Shown here in pieces: positions 1-12,100 of a stretch of DNA of 64,000 nt; position 1 is the first letter of the stretch, and the number at the start of each line of letters is the position of its first letter. This DNA comes from Drosophila pseudoobscura (lineage: Eukaryota; Arthropoda; Insecta; Diptera; Drosophilidae), in contig NC_046683.1 in the NCBI RefSeq assembly GCF_009870125.1, positions 49,863,869 through 49,927,868 on the forward strand. The letters run 5' to 3'. The notes beneath the pieces are model-generated. The model had not been told where the DNA came from, did no database searches, and saw only the letters and a program-made list of their open reading frames with translations. The position numbers and the translations under genes are program-made.

Positions 1-147
1 TGACTCTTCCAATCGTCCCAGGTGACACGCACAATGATCTCCTTCTGGAAGTCAACGTTCTTCACCTTGATGGTGCCCACCACTATAGACTCCTCATCCT
101 TGACAATCACATTCTCTAGGGACACAAAATCCCGCTCTATCTTTTGT
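1..147 (-). CDS. Gbs-70E: Gbs-70E coding exon 4 (CBM21 domain, partial)
   Basis: The acceptor CAG is at 150-148 on the minus strand, and the first base completes an AGA codon with exon 3. The exon encodes QKIERDFVSLENVIVKDEES and then TIKVKNVDFQKEIIVRVTWDDW, which is the beta-sandwich core of the CBM21 (GBM) carbohydrate-binding module. The FxxxVxVxNxxFxKxVxVRxTxDxW pattern is the family signature. The exon runs off the window. Confidence 0.9.
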
Positions 148-3100
148 CTGTCATAAGGATAAAAACGCAATAAGAATATAAAGATACTCGTTACATGGGA
201 TATGCAGAACTTACCTAAACGACAGATAATCCGAGGCTGGCTGCTTGAAGTCCACCGTCCATTGATCTGGCGGATGTGGACTGACCAGACCCTGTGTTAT
301 CTGCTCCAAGAACTTCATGCTCCAATAGGGCGGCACGTTCGAGGGTTCGGACATTACGCGAACCTCGGTTAGCGATAGACCCTCATCATCGGCAAAGATC
401 ACATGCTTTTTGGGGCCACGACTGCAAAAAAAAAACACAAAAGAAATCCCGAATGAATAAGAAATAAGTACATCTGTATGTATAATATATTATAATTATA
501 TATATTATTAAATATAGAATTGACCCTGGCCTTATCAGGTTAGCTTGACCCCCCATTGGGAATTTATTCATTAAATTTGATGGTCAATGACTTTTCTTCT
601 TTCAGGAGATTTCTATTTCAATGCCCAACAGTTTGATGGCTTTGTTTGTCTGTTAGTTTAGCAAACTGCGTCGTTTCGAAATGCATTTCTTTCGCATAAT
701 TTTTGGATTTCTGTGGATCAGAAGCGGCCCTCTAACTTTGCGAATTATTTGCATTTCCAAGCCCAACAATCACCAGAAAATCGACATAAGTCCGTATATT
801 TTCTGTAGAATTTCCTTTTCCTCGCAAAGATTTCATTCCTTTAGGAAAATGTTATTCCCAAAATTTGCCTGCGTCATAAAACGAGTAATGTGTATTGAAT
901 ATTTTGTTGTGTCTATTTTTAGTAGCCACGTACGATTTTGCCAAAGATTTTCTTGAAGCTATATGCTAAACACGCCTACTTTTTTCCTTTCTTTCGATTC
1001 TTCCCACGAGTCTCTGGCTTCAATGTAAATAAAAACACACCCCACTCGGATGCCAATACATATATCCTCGTGATTTGACAAAAAGGGAACGATGGTATAA
1101 TAAAGAAAATATCAACTTATAAAAAAATTAAAAAGCAGGAAAACGCTGTCTGAGAAAGAGGCAAGTTTTTAAACCCATGAACTAGCTGTATACTCTATAC
1201 ATATACATATATTCTCCAATAAATATGTGTACAGATGTAGTTATGTCAGTGTTGCACAAGAATGTACATATCTTAAATGTGAAACAGTTTCCTTGACTTT
1301 TATAAGTACTTCAAATCACTTTCTTAGATCCTTTCATAATTATTATTATCACACGATGTGTATTTCTTTGTGTAGTTTGTGTTATTATTTGTGGTTTACT
1401 TTTAACTTCTTCCGTGGTCTTTATCATTATCTCTTTTTTGTAAGCTTCCCATCGAAATCGCTAAGAAATAGGCTTTATTTAGAAAATCGACCCTATAAGC
1501 CGATAAGATAACTTTGGCTTATCAAAGTCGTTAGGGGCTCGATTTTTATGAAGTTAGTCGAAATAGACTGAAAAGTTTCCGTCAGCCAAAAGCAATCTAC
1601 CAACGATGCTAGCCCCACCCCCCGCACAGAAAATTTATTTGGCCAGCAGAGAGGGGAAACGCATCGAGTGCTAAATATATATCCGAAATACAAATAGCCA
1701 GCAATTGTTGGCGTTGGCTATTGCCAGGCCAGGCCAGACCAGACCAGGCCCGGCCAGGCCAGGTTGGTTTTCTGTTTATTGGACGCCGCCAATATCAAAC
1801 AGCCGGCTCTGGCATTTCTGTAGAGATCGTACCACCCGGCCACGATCAGGCGGCTCGACTATCGATGTGGACGACTGCGATCACGCATCGAGGGAATGAT
1901 CAGCAGCAGTGCGCCGGCTGCCGCCTGCCGCCTGTCGCCTGCCGCTGCCGCCTGCCTCTGCCGCTGCCGCTGCTGTGGCTGCATTTTCTTTAACAGGTTT
2001 CCGTTCGGGTCGAAGCGATTGCTTATCTTGTGTGGGCTCAACGCTCAACACCCATCAGAGCCAGCAGCAGACCAGAAATCAGAGACCCAGACAGGTCTCG
2101 TTTTTTGGTTTCTTTCTCTTGGCTGGCCGCTTTCCTGCTTTCAGTTTTGTGAGCGTGTCAACTAGTATACCCGTATTCGTACAAGAGATCACCCCGAAAA
2201 ATCATTTACATTCCAAGCCAATACATTTTCCATTTAGGTTCCATTTTTTCCAAGGGGAACGAGTTTCTCCGTCAACTGCATTTGCCCACAAAATCGAACG
2301 AAACGAAACGAATCCACCAAAATAACCACACAATTCCGTATGCATTACAGATGACATGTATTTTTGAGAGTCCGGTTTTAACAAGTCCATAAATATTAAA
2401 ACTCTTCAATATGCAAGGCGCATTAATGTTTTTCTTTTTCTTTTTTTTTTTTTTTGAGGGGCTGGGGAAACGAGTTTTCGTTTCATGTAAAAGGGATTTT
2501 TAATGTAGCTCAAAATATTTTCTTAACTTCCTCAAGTTTCGATTTACAGACCTTGATCAAGGCCCTTGCTTCAAGTCAAAAACTGCTCAGAAATTATGCC
2601 AACCAAAAGTCTTCTTTTGGATAGGGAAATTCTGAAGGTTACTCTGACTGACCTTAAGAAGCTGTCCCGTCCCTGACCTTTTCTTATTTAATATTTATAA
2701 TTACAAGGTGCTTCCTTTTTTTCATATTCCAAAGTTTTCCATTTCTTTATAGTTTGTTTTTTGGTCTCCTTGCTTTCAGATTCGTTGGTCCATTTTCTCA
2801 ACGAAAGCTCAAAGTCCAACAGTAAAAGACTGGAAATAGTTTCTCTGTGTATATCTTTTAAGTGGGCATCGTTTTGGATGATCTTCCCGCATCATTACTT
2901 TCTATCTCGCAAGCAAATTGATGCGGAATAAAATATGTAGGTGTTGAATTCATTTCAATGTAGAAATGCACAAGTTTTTCCCAAGTTTTTACAGCAGACA
3001 ATTGCCACACGATCCGATCTGATCGTTGCACGTGATCTTAGCATGAACGCCAGACAGCTCCGTTCCCCCCCTCTGCCTCTCACAATCTCTATATATAACC

Positions 3101-6100
3101 TTAAATATGCGTATGTTTGTACGGCTGGGTGGGGTGGGGACTGCGACTGTAATGTCGAAATATATTCAGTTTGGTTACACCCGAAAAAAATGTATGTATG
3201 TTCATTTATGATGCCTTTAGTTTGAAAGCGATCACGCTTCTAGGCTAATAATTCTTCGGCCTTGACGTGACCTGGCATCGTTGTTTGATGGGTGATGGCT
3301 GATCTTGATAATTTTCGTTTTTGGGGGGTAATTAAGAAAGCTTTTTTCATAGTCTGTCAAGTTTGATTGAAAGGAGGCGGGGAGGGCGGATTCCTATGAG
3401 TGTGCCAGCTCTATGCGGGATGTTTCCGATTCTAAAAGATGGCTTCGTCGGAAAATATCCAAAATGGATAATACGCTTTCCAGCCTATTGTTTCTCCCAG
3501 TGCATACGCTACGTTCGACCGAAACCCCTGACATCTGCCACAGCAACAACTGCAGGCGCGGCACGCGTCTGGGCTGCACTGATAGTACTACGCAATGCCA
3601 CATCGCGAAATATCTTAGCTAGTCTCCCTTTTCTCTATATATGTATGTACGTACGGACTTGTATATATTTTTAGGCATTTTTTCAGAATGTCAAGTGCAT
3701 AGAAGGACCACGTTTTCTAGGGCTACTGGAACTTAAAAGATATTTCATTAATCCCAGACTTTCACTGTCCGATATATCTGCATATGAATCAATAATGTAT
3801 TCCGTATACACATAATTTTGATATACTATAGAAAGAGAAAATGAAAATAATGGCGCCTTGCTGTTTGGCTGTATACTAAGTGCCAGTCTATTCCGCTTTC
3901 AGTCTTAATTTGTTGTGGTTTTTTTATCTCAGAGATACTAGATAGAGAGACTCAACCTAACACTCGTTGCAGTGGCGTGTTTTCATGTCAGGGTTTTTGG
4001 TTGGTTTTCTTTTTTTTTGGCAGATTTCTGCAATCATTTAGATAATTTATCTTTAATTTTGTTTTCGTTTCTTCTGTAAAATTGCATGCTTTAAAATTAG
4101 ATTAAATTGTTGAATATACAGAAATATTCCCACTAGTATATTTGATGATCTTTTGGCTGTATACATAGTATACTCTTAGTATGGCAGTCTGGCGGCTGTA
4201 TGCAATTTCCTTTTCTGCCATTTACCATTTGACATGTGCTCGACTATGACGTCTGTGGGAAATTTGTGTGACTGCCAAAAGATATGTATGTACGGGTTTT
4301 CTTGTTTGGTTTTTTGTGAACTATCGTTAATGACTTTTAAAAGAAAAATAAATCTTTATAAATGGCATAAAAGGAAATGATTGGCATTCGGATGGGTCAT
4401 TGGGTCTGCTTATGAGATCAGCCAAGTTCGATTCTTCTTTGGGTTAATTTTATATGGTTTCCTTTTGATTTCTTCCCTGCTGTGACTGCATCAATTACCA
4501 TATTTGTACATCTGAGATTTTCTTTTATCAACTCTTTTGCTTTTTATAAACTGCTCACTCAACCACGAAGACCCTGCCAACCGTCTTTAGGTGGTAGTGT
4601 TTCCCCGGTCTATCCTCTGACCGACCCGATCCAGCCCTTTTAGTCCGGATCCAGCCAAGTGTCTACCACCTCAAACTAGTTCATTTAGCGGTTAAGTAAG
4701 TAAGTTTAGTGAGTGCGGCGCCATTGTCTTATGGCGCCTGACGTCAAAGTGATTGAACCCCCAAGGCATTGACAGCACTCTCATTCGGTTTGCGGTGCTG
4801 TCTCGGGTTACCTCAATGATGTAATCTTATCATGCCCTGCCATATCCCATCCCCTCACTCACCTCTGTTCGCAGTGGGCTACTCCGTGGGCTGCAGTACT
4901 ATTGGTGCAACTGCAGCTGTCCGTGACATCGCTGTTGGCTGGTACCGGTTCATCTATGGGGCTGGGACTTTGTGGGGTTTTGTGCAGACAGGACTTGCGA
5001 CTGAGGCATGACTTTGGTTGGTTCATGAGGTGTGGGGCCGAGGCCATGCGCTCCAGATAACTGCGACCCGATCGACTGCCCACTCCCAGGGGCGTGGCAC
5101 CTGCCTTCAGTTGACCCGGCTGGCACTGCATGGCCGCCGAGGCGTTGTTGACCATGGCTTTGGAGGCCAGAGTTATCACTTGGGGACGGCAGTAGCGCGA
5201 TGCTCTATTGGGTTCGTCATTGAAGCTGCAAGACACAGAGGAGATGGTTCGATCAGTACGGTACGGAACGTGATGGTTCGGATGGGGTGGGGTGGGGACT
5301 CCTATTCGGCGATCTACGCATTCGCCTGCCTGCACTTTTATCAGCCTTGATAAGCGGGGATCCGTCCGATGCGATCCGCTTTTATTATGCTCGCGCTTTA
5401 AATTTGTGCGGCGATAATATTTGCCTTCCATTGTTCTGAGGTCTATGTATACCACTTAAACCTACACTTCTCTTCTACTGATACTAAATATAGTATGTAC
5501 ATACATCTGTATGTACGGTATATTGTCTATAAAGAAACATCGGTGATAAGCCCTACAGTTGCGCACGACCTCCGCACTTGTTTCAGGAATGCGGTGACGA
5601 TGGACGAGTTTTCTGGAGGGTGTCCATTGGATAGAGAACACTTGATCGCGGTGAATCATTGTGAATCATTCCCGAAACTGTATTGACGAAAGGAAATAAC
5701 CTTTAAATATTCCATTTCTCTCATTAACTATGGTATGTGCTGAGTCATTTCAAATAGTTCCATTTTTCGGCCAGACGATAATAGAGTCAATGCTTGATAA
5801 GGTTCGATCGCAGCCTAGACATACTCGTACATATGTTGGTTTCATGTTTATCACTCGGCGTGGGCCTGCTTTCAAGAACAACATTTCCCGCTGATAAGTG
5901 ATTAGGCAGTCTGATCCGTATCAAAATCACCATATTTGATGCTCTTGTGCCAACTGAAATATTTCATGTGATTTATTGCAAATAAACATATATAAGTACT
6001 TGAGCTATACTTTACAAATGTGTATATAAATCAGGTTCGGTAGCTCTAGAATCACGCTATGAAATTTCAAGTGAGTCGAAGTGGAGACAGCCGAGTTACT

Positions 6101-7549
6101 TGAGATAGTTGGCTCTTGGACTGGCCCCATTCACGTGCTTTGATAAGTAGCTTCGATCGTACAGGGGCTGCCCTCATACGAGTATAAGCGGATCAGTGGC
6201 TATAGTTATTGTATCTTGCTAAACAAAAGATATACTCCAACATATATGTATTTTTTGGATTATTTTTAGCCTGAATATTTTAATATCATCCAATAAATTA
6301 TATGGAATGATGTTTTTGTGCGTTTTATCATTCCCGAAAATAAAATCCACACTATAAATATCACCAGCAGCGACAGATGCAGCTCGTGCACCAAATGAGG
6401 CGCCACAAATATGGTTAGGACCCAATTGAATCAATTGGTCCGAAAAAGAGCAGAACATGTACCTCCCTTTCTGCGATTTGTCATATTTTTCTTTTGGTAC
6501 TTGTGTCCCTGAGACAAAAATTTTCGTCAATACGAGTATGCCACGCGCAAATTTGTCGTCAAGCGGGCAATCGTCGGCGTCATCTACCCGACTCGTGGAC
6601 AACCCTCCAAATCTCAGAGCTACACTAACAAAACACATAGTAGCCTCTCCTCTTCGAAATGTTTGTTTTGGTTCGCGATGATAGTCCATTCGCCTTGCCT
6701 TGCCTTTCCTTGCCTTGATCTTGACTGCTTCCATTCTTCGCCAATCTGTTGTCAACCCAAACGTATTTGTATGGACCTGAGTCCCGAGAATATTAATAGT
6801 GACTGCATTCATTGTGTTCTTTAAATACGGTAAGTGCTCTGTGTGTGTTTGGTCACAATATTTTTCTGTCTTTGATCACCTGGAAGAGCGGACAGTGAAA
6901 CAGCTGTACAGGTGATCTAATTTCTCTATGAATCGATAGAGTTCTGCATTTTTTGAACAACTGAGAAGTACTGAACTGAATACATTTTGTATCTATCTAA
7001 ACTAGTTTTTAACGTAATGCTTTTGTTGTGTCCCTCAACAAGATTATAGATTAGAGAACTGAACATTGATCATACATTTTCAAACTAATAATACTAAAAA
7101 CAAGGGTAAACTGAACTTAAAATCATGTTTAATCCGATTGAGATTATCGACAGTTCTTATATTTTTTTTTGGCACGTACACAGCTGTGGTAATTCTTTTG
7201 AAATATTAATCAGAAAAGAACTGGATACTTATCGAATGATAAGAACATTGAAAAGAAAGTTTAAGACGTGACACAAAACTTTAAACGTGGAAATTATGAA
7301 ACTGTGCTCGTTTCTTATTTCTTCTGTGGTAATTTGATGTTCATTGAATTTATTTTGATTGACGACCGAAACTCGCGCGTTCACTTAAATCAATTTAGTA
7401 TAAAATTAGGCAAATTGATGGAAATATTTATTCATGATTCTTTTTGGGTTAACTTACTTCAATGCCGGCCGCTGATGTCCGCTCATGTAGTCCGCCAGAA
7501 AACTGACGGGTGGACTGTGACTGAATATGGGCGGACTGTGCGAAATCAT
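1..7549 (-). CDS. Gbs-70E: Glycogen-binding subunit of protein phosphatase 1 (3'-truncated gene, 4 coding exons in window)
   Basis: Seen: exons 7549-7458, 5225-4863, 421-215 and 147-1 (continuing past the left edge) all have GT donors and AG acceptors on the minus strand. Their split codons join in phase (AA|C, AG|T, AG|A). The N-terminus carries SPPVSFLADY, like the SPPVKSFL segment of PPP1R3 proteins. Residues about 156-161 read KKHVIF, the RVxF-type PP1 docking motif followed by ADDEGLSL. The CBM21 glycogen-binding domain follows (WTVDFKQPASDYLSFRQ, then VSLENVIVKDEES and TIKVKNVDF, ending at TWDDWKS). Known: this family tethers PP1 catalytic subunit to glycogen, activating glycogen synthase. 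Inferred: the rest of CBM21 and the stop lie left of base 1. The first coding exon has an upstream acceptor, so at least one 5' untranslated exon lies further right. The specific symbol rests on similarity I recognise, not a search. Confidence 0.88.
215..421 (-). CDS. Gbs-70E: Gbs-70E coding exon 3 (PP1-docking motif and start of CBM21)
   Basis: The exon is bounded by an acceptor TTTTGCAG (CAG at 424-422) and a donor AG|GTAAG at 214. It encodes SRGPKKHVIFADDEGLSLTE, where HVIF is the RVxF-type PP1-binding core and the ADDEGLSLTEVRVMSE stretch is typical of PPP1R3 proteins. It then encodes the linker leading into DFKQPASDYLSFR of the glycogen-binding domain. Its size is 207 nt. Confidence 0.93.
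422..4862 (-). other. Gbs-70E intron between coding exons 2 and 3 (4.4 kb)
   Basis: This stretch is flanked by the donor at 4862 and the acceptor at 422 (minus strand). I see no supported gene. It contains GGCCA-type short tandem repeats at about 1722-1765, a CTGCCG-rich tract at about 1910-1985, many TACATATGTA-type microsatellite patches, T-rich homopolymers and a 9-bp inverted repeat at 4589-4671. Short open frames here (for example 1909-2325 and 3363-3674) lack splice context and recognisable domains. Confidence 0.75.
4589..4671. repeat. Perfect 9-bp inverted repeat with 65-bp loop
   Basis: AGGTGGTAG at 4589-4597 is mirrored by CTACCACCT at 4663-4671 within an otherwise AT-rich intron. 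The interior is GC-rich (CCGACCCGATCCAGCCC). It could be a chance hairpin or a structured RNA element; nothing further identifies it. Confidence 0.4.
4863..5225 (-). CDS. Gbs-70E: Gbs-70E coding exon 2
   Basis: The acceptor CTCTGTGTCTTGCAG ends at 5226 and the donor AG|GTGAGT begins at 4862. The single base at its start completes an AAC codon with exon 1, and its last two bases (AG) complete a serine with exon 3. The 363-nt exon encodes a Ser/Pro/Cys-rich linker (RSYLERMASAPHL, then NQPKSCLSRKSCLHKTPQSP) that sits just before the PP1-docking motif. This part is poorly conserved in the family, so the call rests mainly on the perfect phase matches and splice sites. Confidence 0.85.
5226..7457 (-). 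other. Gbs-70E intron between coding exons 1 and 2
   Basis: This 2.2-kb intron has a canonical donor AA|GTAAGT at 7457 and an acceptor at 5226. It is AT-rich, apart from an unusually long open frame at 6219-6812 that is listed separately. GATA-like TGATAAG words recur (for example around 5552, 5799 and 6140). I see no other supported feature. Confidence 0.7.
6219..6812 (-). other. Unidentified 197-residue open frame inside the Gbs-70E intron
   Basis: An uninterrupted ATG-to-stop frame on the minus strand lies in sequence that is otherwise rich in stops. The translation has a basic N-terminal third (KIKARKGKARRMDYH), an acidic centre (RVDDADDCPLDD) and a C-terminal part with GPNHICGASFGARAASVAAG. 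I do not recognise a domain. The opposite strand is also open over 6457-6681 (ending in NVCFGSR), so the coding strand is uncertain. Possible explanations are a transposon remnant, a retrocopy fragment, an unannotated nested gene, or chance. Confidence 0.25.
7458..7549 (-). CDS. Gbs-70E: Gbs-70E coding exon 1 (translation start)
   Basis: The exon starts at an ATG preceded by TATAAA on the minus strand. It encodes MISHSPPIFSHSPPVSFLAD, then YMSGHQRPAL, and ends at donor AA|GTAAGT. The SPPVSFL block is a conserved N-terminal feature of PPP1R3 regulatory subunits. The transcribed exon extends upstream to 7626, where TTTCTTTCTCAG forms a strong acceptor, so 7550-7626 is 5' UTR. Confidence 0.88.
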
Positions 7550-7626
7550 TTTATATAGATCTGTGATCTGCTGTTTCCTATTGATTATATTGATCTCGAA
7601 ACAAGGAACTTTTTGTGTGGAAGCCC
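7550..7626 (-). other. Gbs-70E: 5' UTR part of the first coding exon of Gbs-70E
   Basis: A polypyrimidine tract with AG (CAG at 7629-7627) precedes 7626 on the minus strand. The coding start is 77 nt further in. This shows that an upstream untranslated exon exists, which I could not locate with confidence. Confidence 0.7.
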
Positions 7627-8491
7627 CTGAGAAAGAAATATAGAAAATAAATGATTTATAATTATTGCAATTGAAGCGCAACAAAACAATAACAAAAACT
7701 GAAATTCAAATCTCAAATTAAATTTTAATTGCAAATATGTATGCATGCATGTGTATAGTGTTTGCTGATGGTAATCTCAGGTGGGATCTAAACTGTGATT
7801 TTTCGATGCATTTTGCTGCACAGCGTCTTGATAAGTACTTGTACATTTTTTAAGCGGATGATCAAAAGTGTTGTTTATGTTTTACACATATATGTACATA
7901 TATATTTTATGACACTCGTCCGATGAGTTCCAAACATAATTTTTTTTTATTTTGTTTTGGTTTGGTTTTGGGGTGGAATGCTGGTGGATGAAACTAACCG
8001 TTATTTGCTGCGTAAGTCGCGCTCTTTCTTGTCTTCCGTCTCCTTTGGTTTCTTCTTTTGCCTGCTGCTAAGGAACTTTTCTTCACTCTCTTTTCTTATG
8101 ATATTTGAATTAACTTTTTCATATGTGCATCACGCGCGCTCTTCACGGATGACGGCGGCGTCAGACAATGAAATTTTATTTTGTCGAATTTGTAACCGAA
8201 TTTATTGAAATATTCGTGAGATTTCTGTATGTCGGGCACTTTGTCGACGGACACACGCACAAACGGGTACTTTCCGGCCTTTTCTGATTAATTAGCCGGC
8301 GCTTTCTCGGCAGGGACTAGCCGTTCTGTTAGTTACTAATGTATTTTTAGTTTAGACGGAAAACGAACATGAACAAAAAAAATAGCCACAAACGCTTCGC
8401 CTTCGGGCCCGCTCCGTTCCGTTTGAAGCTGCGAAAAGGAATGAATATTTTGTTGGTGCCAGACTTGCCGTCAAGACTTGTGCGCCCACAG

Positions 8492-8832
8492 CACAGTGGG
8501 TTAAATGGCCAGTCTAGCACGCAAAAACATGTAGAAAACATTACATCATTCTTTAGGTTAAAAATAATTTCTCTTGATGCGAATTGTTTATTTCAATTTG
8601 TACTGTTAAGAACTTATGTCAGACTTAACATTTTCAGCAGTTCCTGAAATTAAATATATGTATATAAAAATATATTTTTCTTTTTGGAGCAGGACGAGAT
8701 TGTGCATTCACAAAGGTTTTTTTCATTTATAGCATTTATCTATCCACAAAAACATAACTGGAGAAATTAATAAATCCCAGTTTTTAGAAATCATGTGTTT
8801 TGCGTGCTAGATTGCTCATTTAACCCACTGTG
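8492..8832. mobile_element. 341-bp non-autonomous inverted-repeat element (MITE-like, CACAGTG ends)
   Basis: The left end CACAGTGGGTTAAATG (from 8492) and right end CATTTAACCCACTGTG (to 8832) are inverted copies. Similarity continues inward for about 40 bp (GTCTAGCACGCAAAAACATG against CATGTGTTTTGCGTGCTAGA). Similarity stops abruptly at the outer CACAGTG on both sides, which is what transposon ends look like. The interior is AT-rich with no open frame. Known: Transib elements, relatives of RAG1, have termini beginning CAC(A/T)(A/G)TG. Inferred: a non-autonomous Transib-like element. I see no convincing target-site duplication, so family assignment is tentative. Confidence 0.65.
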
Positions 8833-9062
8833 CGTAACCAGAGCGTTCGAGAGAGATAGGGAAAGAGAGAGAGAGCCACGCCACGCTACGCTCTCTTGGC
8901 ATTCACATTCACCCTATCTACATAATCGCACCTCTCGCTCGCTCTGCCGCTGATCGACGTGGCGTGCATATTTCGATTGCATTTTGATATAGAGTTTTAG
9001 TGTTGGTTTTTGTAGCTTTTTCTGCGTTCTTAGATTAGTTTAGGCGCCGCCACTGTCACCGA

Positions 9063-9110
9063 CTCTCTCTCTCTCTCTCTCGCTCTCGCTCTGGCTCTCA
9101 GTCTCTGTCG
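9063..9110. promoter_or_regulatory. CT/GA tract (GAGA-factor-type sequence)
   Basis: A run of CT dinucleotides is followed by CGCTCTCGCTCT, next to GC-richer sequence, in the zone upstream of Gbs-70E. GA/CT tracts bind GAGA factor at many Drosophila promoters. Placing a Gbs-70E promoter here is an inference from position only. Confidence 0.35.
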
Positions 9111-12100
9111 CACAGTCGGGTGACAAAAGTTGCTCGGTGTCAGGCCCGAGAGACATGATCAGCATCACAGCCCAACCCATCCCACTTTTCGGTCTTCGTG
9201 TCGCGTCTCAGCTGTTGCTCTTCATCTTCACCTTCGTCTCGTCTCGTCTTTATCTTTATACTACTGTTATCGCATCATTGTAGTTGAGGGGGCTTTTGCC
9301 TTAATAAGTAAGGGTTCCGTTTTAGCCCACGCATTTCTTTCAGGCCGTGTCAAATCTAAATCAATTATCCCAACCCAACGGATGAGGGTCTTGGGTAAGA
9401 AAAATGTCTTTTATCATCGACATTATTTCAAAGGTCATATGGATCATTCAGGTGAGTTTTGAACAGGCTTTTAGCATGGATTCCATGCGTTTTTAGTACT
9501 TGTAAGTCGGAGATATTTTAATACCAGCACTGATGGTTTCCGTATTAAATCTATGGTCATTTTTAACCCACTTTAATGAACCATTTAAATTGAATTTCTT
9601 TTCATCTTACCATTTTCCATCTATTGCAGCGAAAATGTAATGGCTCTCGACGGACCATTGTCAACCCACATGATATCTGTCGTACCCACATCAAAACTAT
9701 CCGAGGCAAACGGAAACCCCTGAATCTGAATCTGTATCTGAATCTGAATGCAGCCAACTCTACACAGAAATGCAGCAGTCTGGTTTTGGAACTGGAACCT
9801 CGTATCGCTGCGTTTGTTGGGCACCTTCTATGGCAAAGAAAGTGTATCTGTGTGAGTTTATCTTTGGCCTGGTTGCCTGTGTGTGTGCGTGGTGTGCGTG
9901 CCTCGATGACATTCGCTCATGGCGGTTTTATAGTTGTCGAAATGCCCTCTGACAATGAATGATCTCAACCCCAGTCTCAAAATGAGTTGCATGATAGTGC
10001 ACCTATGCCTATGGATGTTTGAACATACATATGTGAAGGGTTTTCACGCTTTTCTGTTTCGAGTGTTAAAAAGTCTCATTTTGCTTGCACACTTTCTTCG
10101 GATGGCCACGCAGCATCCCATTTGGTGGAGAGGTTCGCTTAAAAGGGGGTCTTTTGGAGTGGTATGTACATACACATGTAAGTAGAGGAGGAAGAGCCGG
10201 CCGGCTTGCCTAGTTGAAAGCCGGTTTCCCAAAGATCCCTGCTTGAATAAAAAGTAGTTACTCGAGTGGTTCGCTGCAGCGCGTCGTGTAGAGAGTCTCA
10301 GAAGAGCCAGAGAGCTCTCCATTATTATCCCCCTGTTCATTCTTCCCCTGTCTTCCCCTTCATTCAGGGTTGGCACTTCCTCCCCTTGCATCTCGTACTG
10401 CAATGCTCTATCTTTTCTCTTCTCTTCACTACTCTCTTTGGCTGCACTCGAAATTGCTGGCACTTGCGTGGGCCTCTGTCTGTACCCTCTGGCAAATTTA
10501 GTAGCTGCTTCTCCCTACATACTCGTATACATATGTATGTACATACTCGTATTTGTATGTATCTTGTCTATTCCTGTAACGATTTCCATATTTTCATATG
10601 TACATCTTTTTGAGGCAGTTGTAATTATAGTTCGTTGCTTTCGAGCGGAGCGGAGCGGATGTGCTTTGCTTGGTGGACAATTTACAAAATTCAATTTATG
10701 AATTTATGAACTTATACGGGTGGCTTGCAGTCTTGTCACTCTTCGCCACTCTCTCACTCAGAAAAGATATACGATATAGTCTGTACATACATACATAGGT
10801 GTATATGGTAGGTACAAAGTTGAGGAAGCTATCGGTATTTATTATATAAATAATTAAACAGGAATCCACGTGCGCCTGAAATCGTGGGGTGATGAAACCG
10901 GCAGGCACTTCAGTATCAGGCACGAAAATATTGGCTAGCGGCGCTTGGTTATCAGTGAAATTCAATAAATTTTAGTCATAGTATAGCCTACACAATATAC
11001 AGTACACGGTACTAGTTTGTGAAGCCCTCTTGGGAGAATCTAATTTTAGAAATGGGGCGCGCGACTTAGAAGATTTTTGCTCATTATCAATGCATATTGA
11101 ATTGCTGATGAACTGCGCAGCATAAACTTAAATCATAAATATAGAACTGGTTTATTTTTGGGCAGAGATAATACCCAGAGCGCAGGAGCGTGTCGGCCGA
11201 TGGCCATGCCATGCCGTAACTGACCTAGAGCACATGATCGTAGCGTGATCGCCGAAAGAAAGCACCGAGAAGATAAACGACACGAATTTTCTTCTTGGCA
11301 AAGATCTCTCACATCAAAACAGTTCTTCCGCAACGGAAACGGCACGGAATAACATAGTCGCAAAAAGGTTTTACTATAAATAAACCAAGGGATAGACATT
11401 CGCAACATGCTAAGAGCGGAATTCCCATTCACATGACAGTTTTTACCCAGAGTGTGATCTTTTTAACCATCTTAGACCGTCTTCGTTCTGTTCTATTCTG
11501 TTGTGTGTGTTTTCCCTTTGCTTTCAAACGTAACGGATCCGATCGCGTAATTTTCCATTGGAACTAATACGATCGGGGATCGGCGATCGGCGATTGGCGG
11601 TCATCGGTGATCACTGATCAGCATTAAAACAAACTTAATTATGCGATTCATATATACTCGTAGATGTATGTATAGAAAGTCATCGAGCAAACAGCAGGCG
11701 AGCGAGTCTGAGGCCTGAACCGACCACAGCTGATCACGTTTTCGCTTGCTGCTTCAGATAGTGGTCCTGGCAATAGTTCCATTGACATCGCCAGACGACG
11801 ACGACGACGACGGCGGCGGCTATCTGCCCAGACCCGACGCACATCGACGCAATGTCTGATATCGCGCGTGTCTGCGCTGATAGCTGATAGCGAGCCCCTA
11901 ATTGAGTGCTCCCCAAACACCCTAAAAATAGTTAGACTCGACCTCTTCATTATTCCCATGTTAATCACCGAACCAATAGACACAGTGACCAACGAAAGGG
12001 AATGCCACTTATCAACATCTGTTTGCCAGACCAAGTTGAGTAGACGGGGTGTAAGTCGAGTGTTTACTGTGGCTAATGTATTTGATTTTCAAGTTTGGCT

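Noticed and set aside
1909..2325. 138-codon plus frame within the Gbs-70E intron
   Set aside because: It begins in a CTGCCG repeat (PAACRLPLPPAS type) and ends in AT-rich sequence, with no domain.
10044..10463. 139-codon minus frame
   Set aside because: No splice context, domain or start context, and overlapping plus frames of equal length point to chance.
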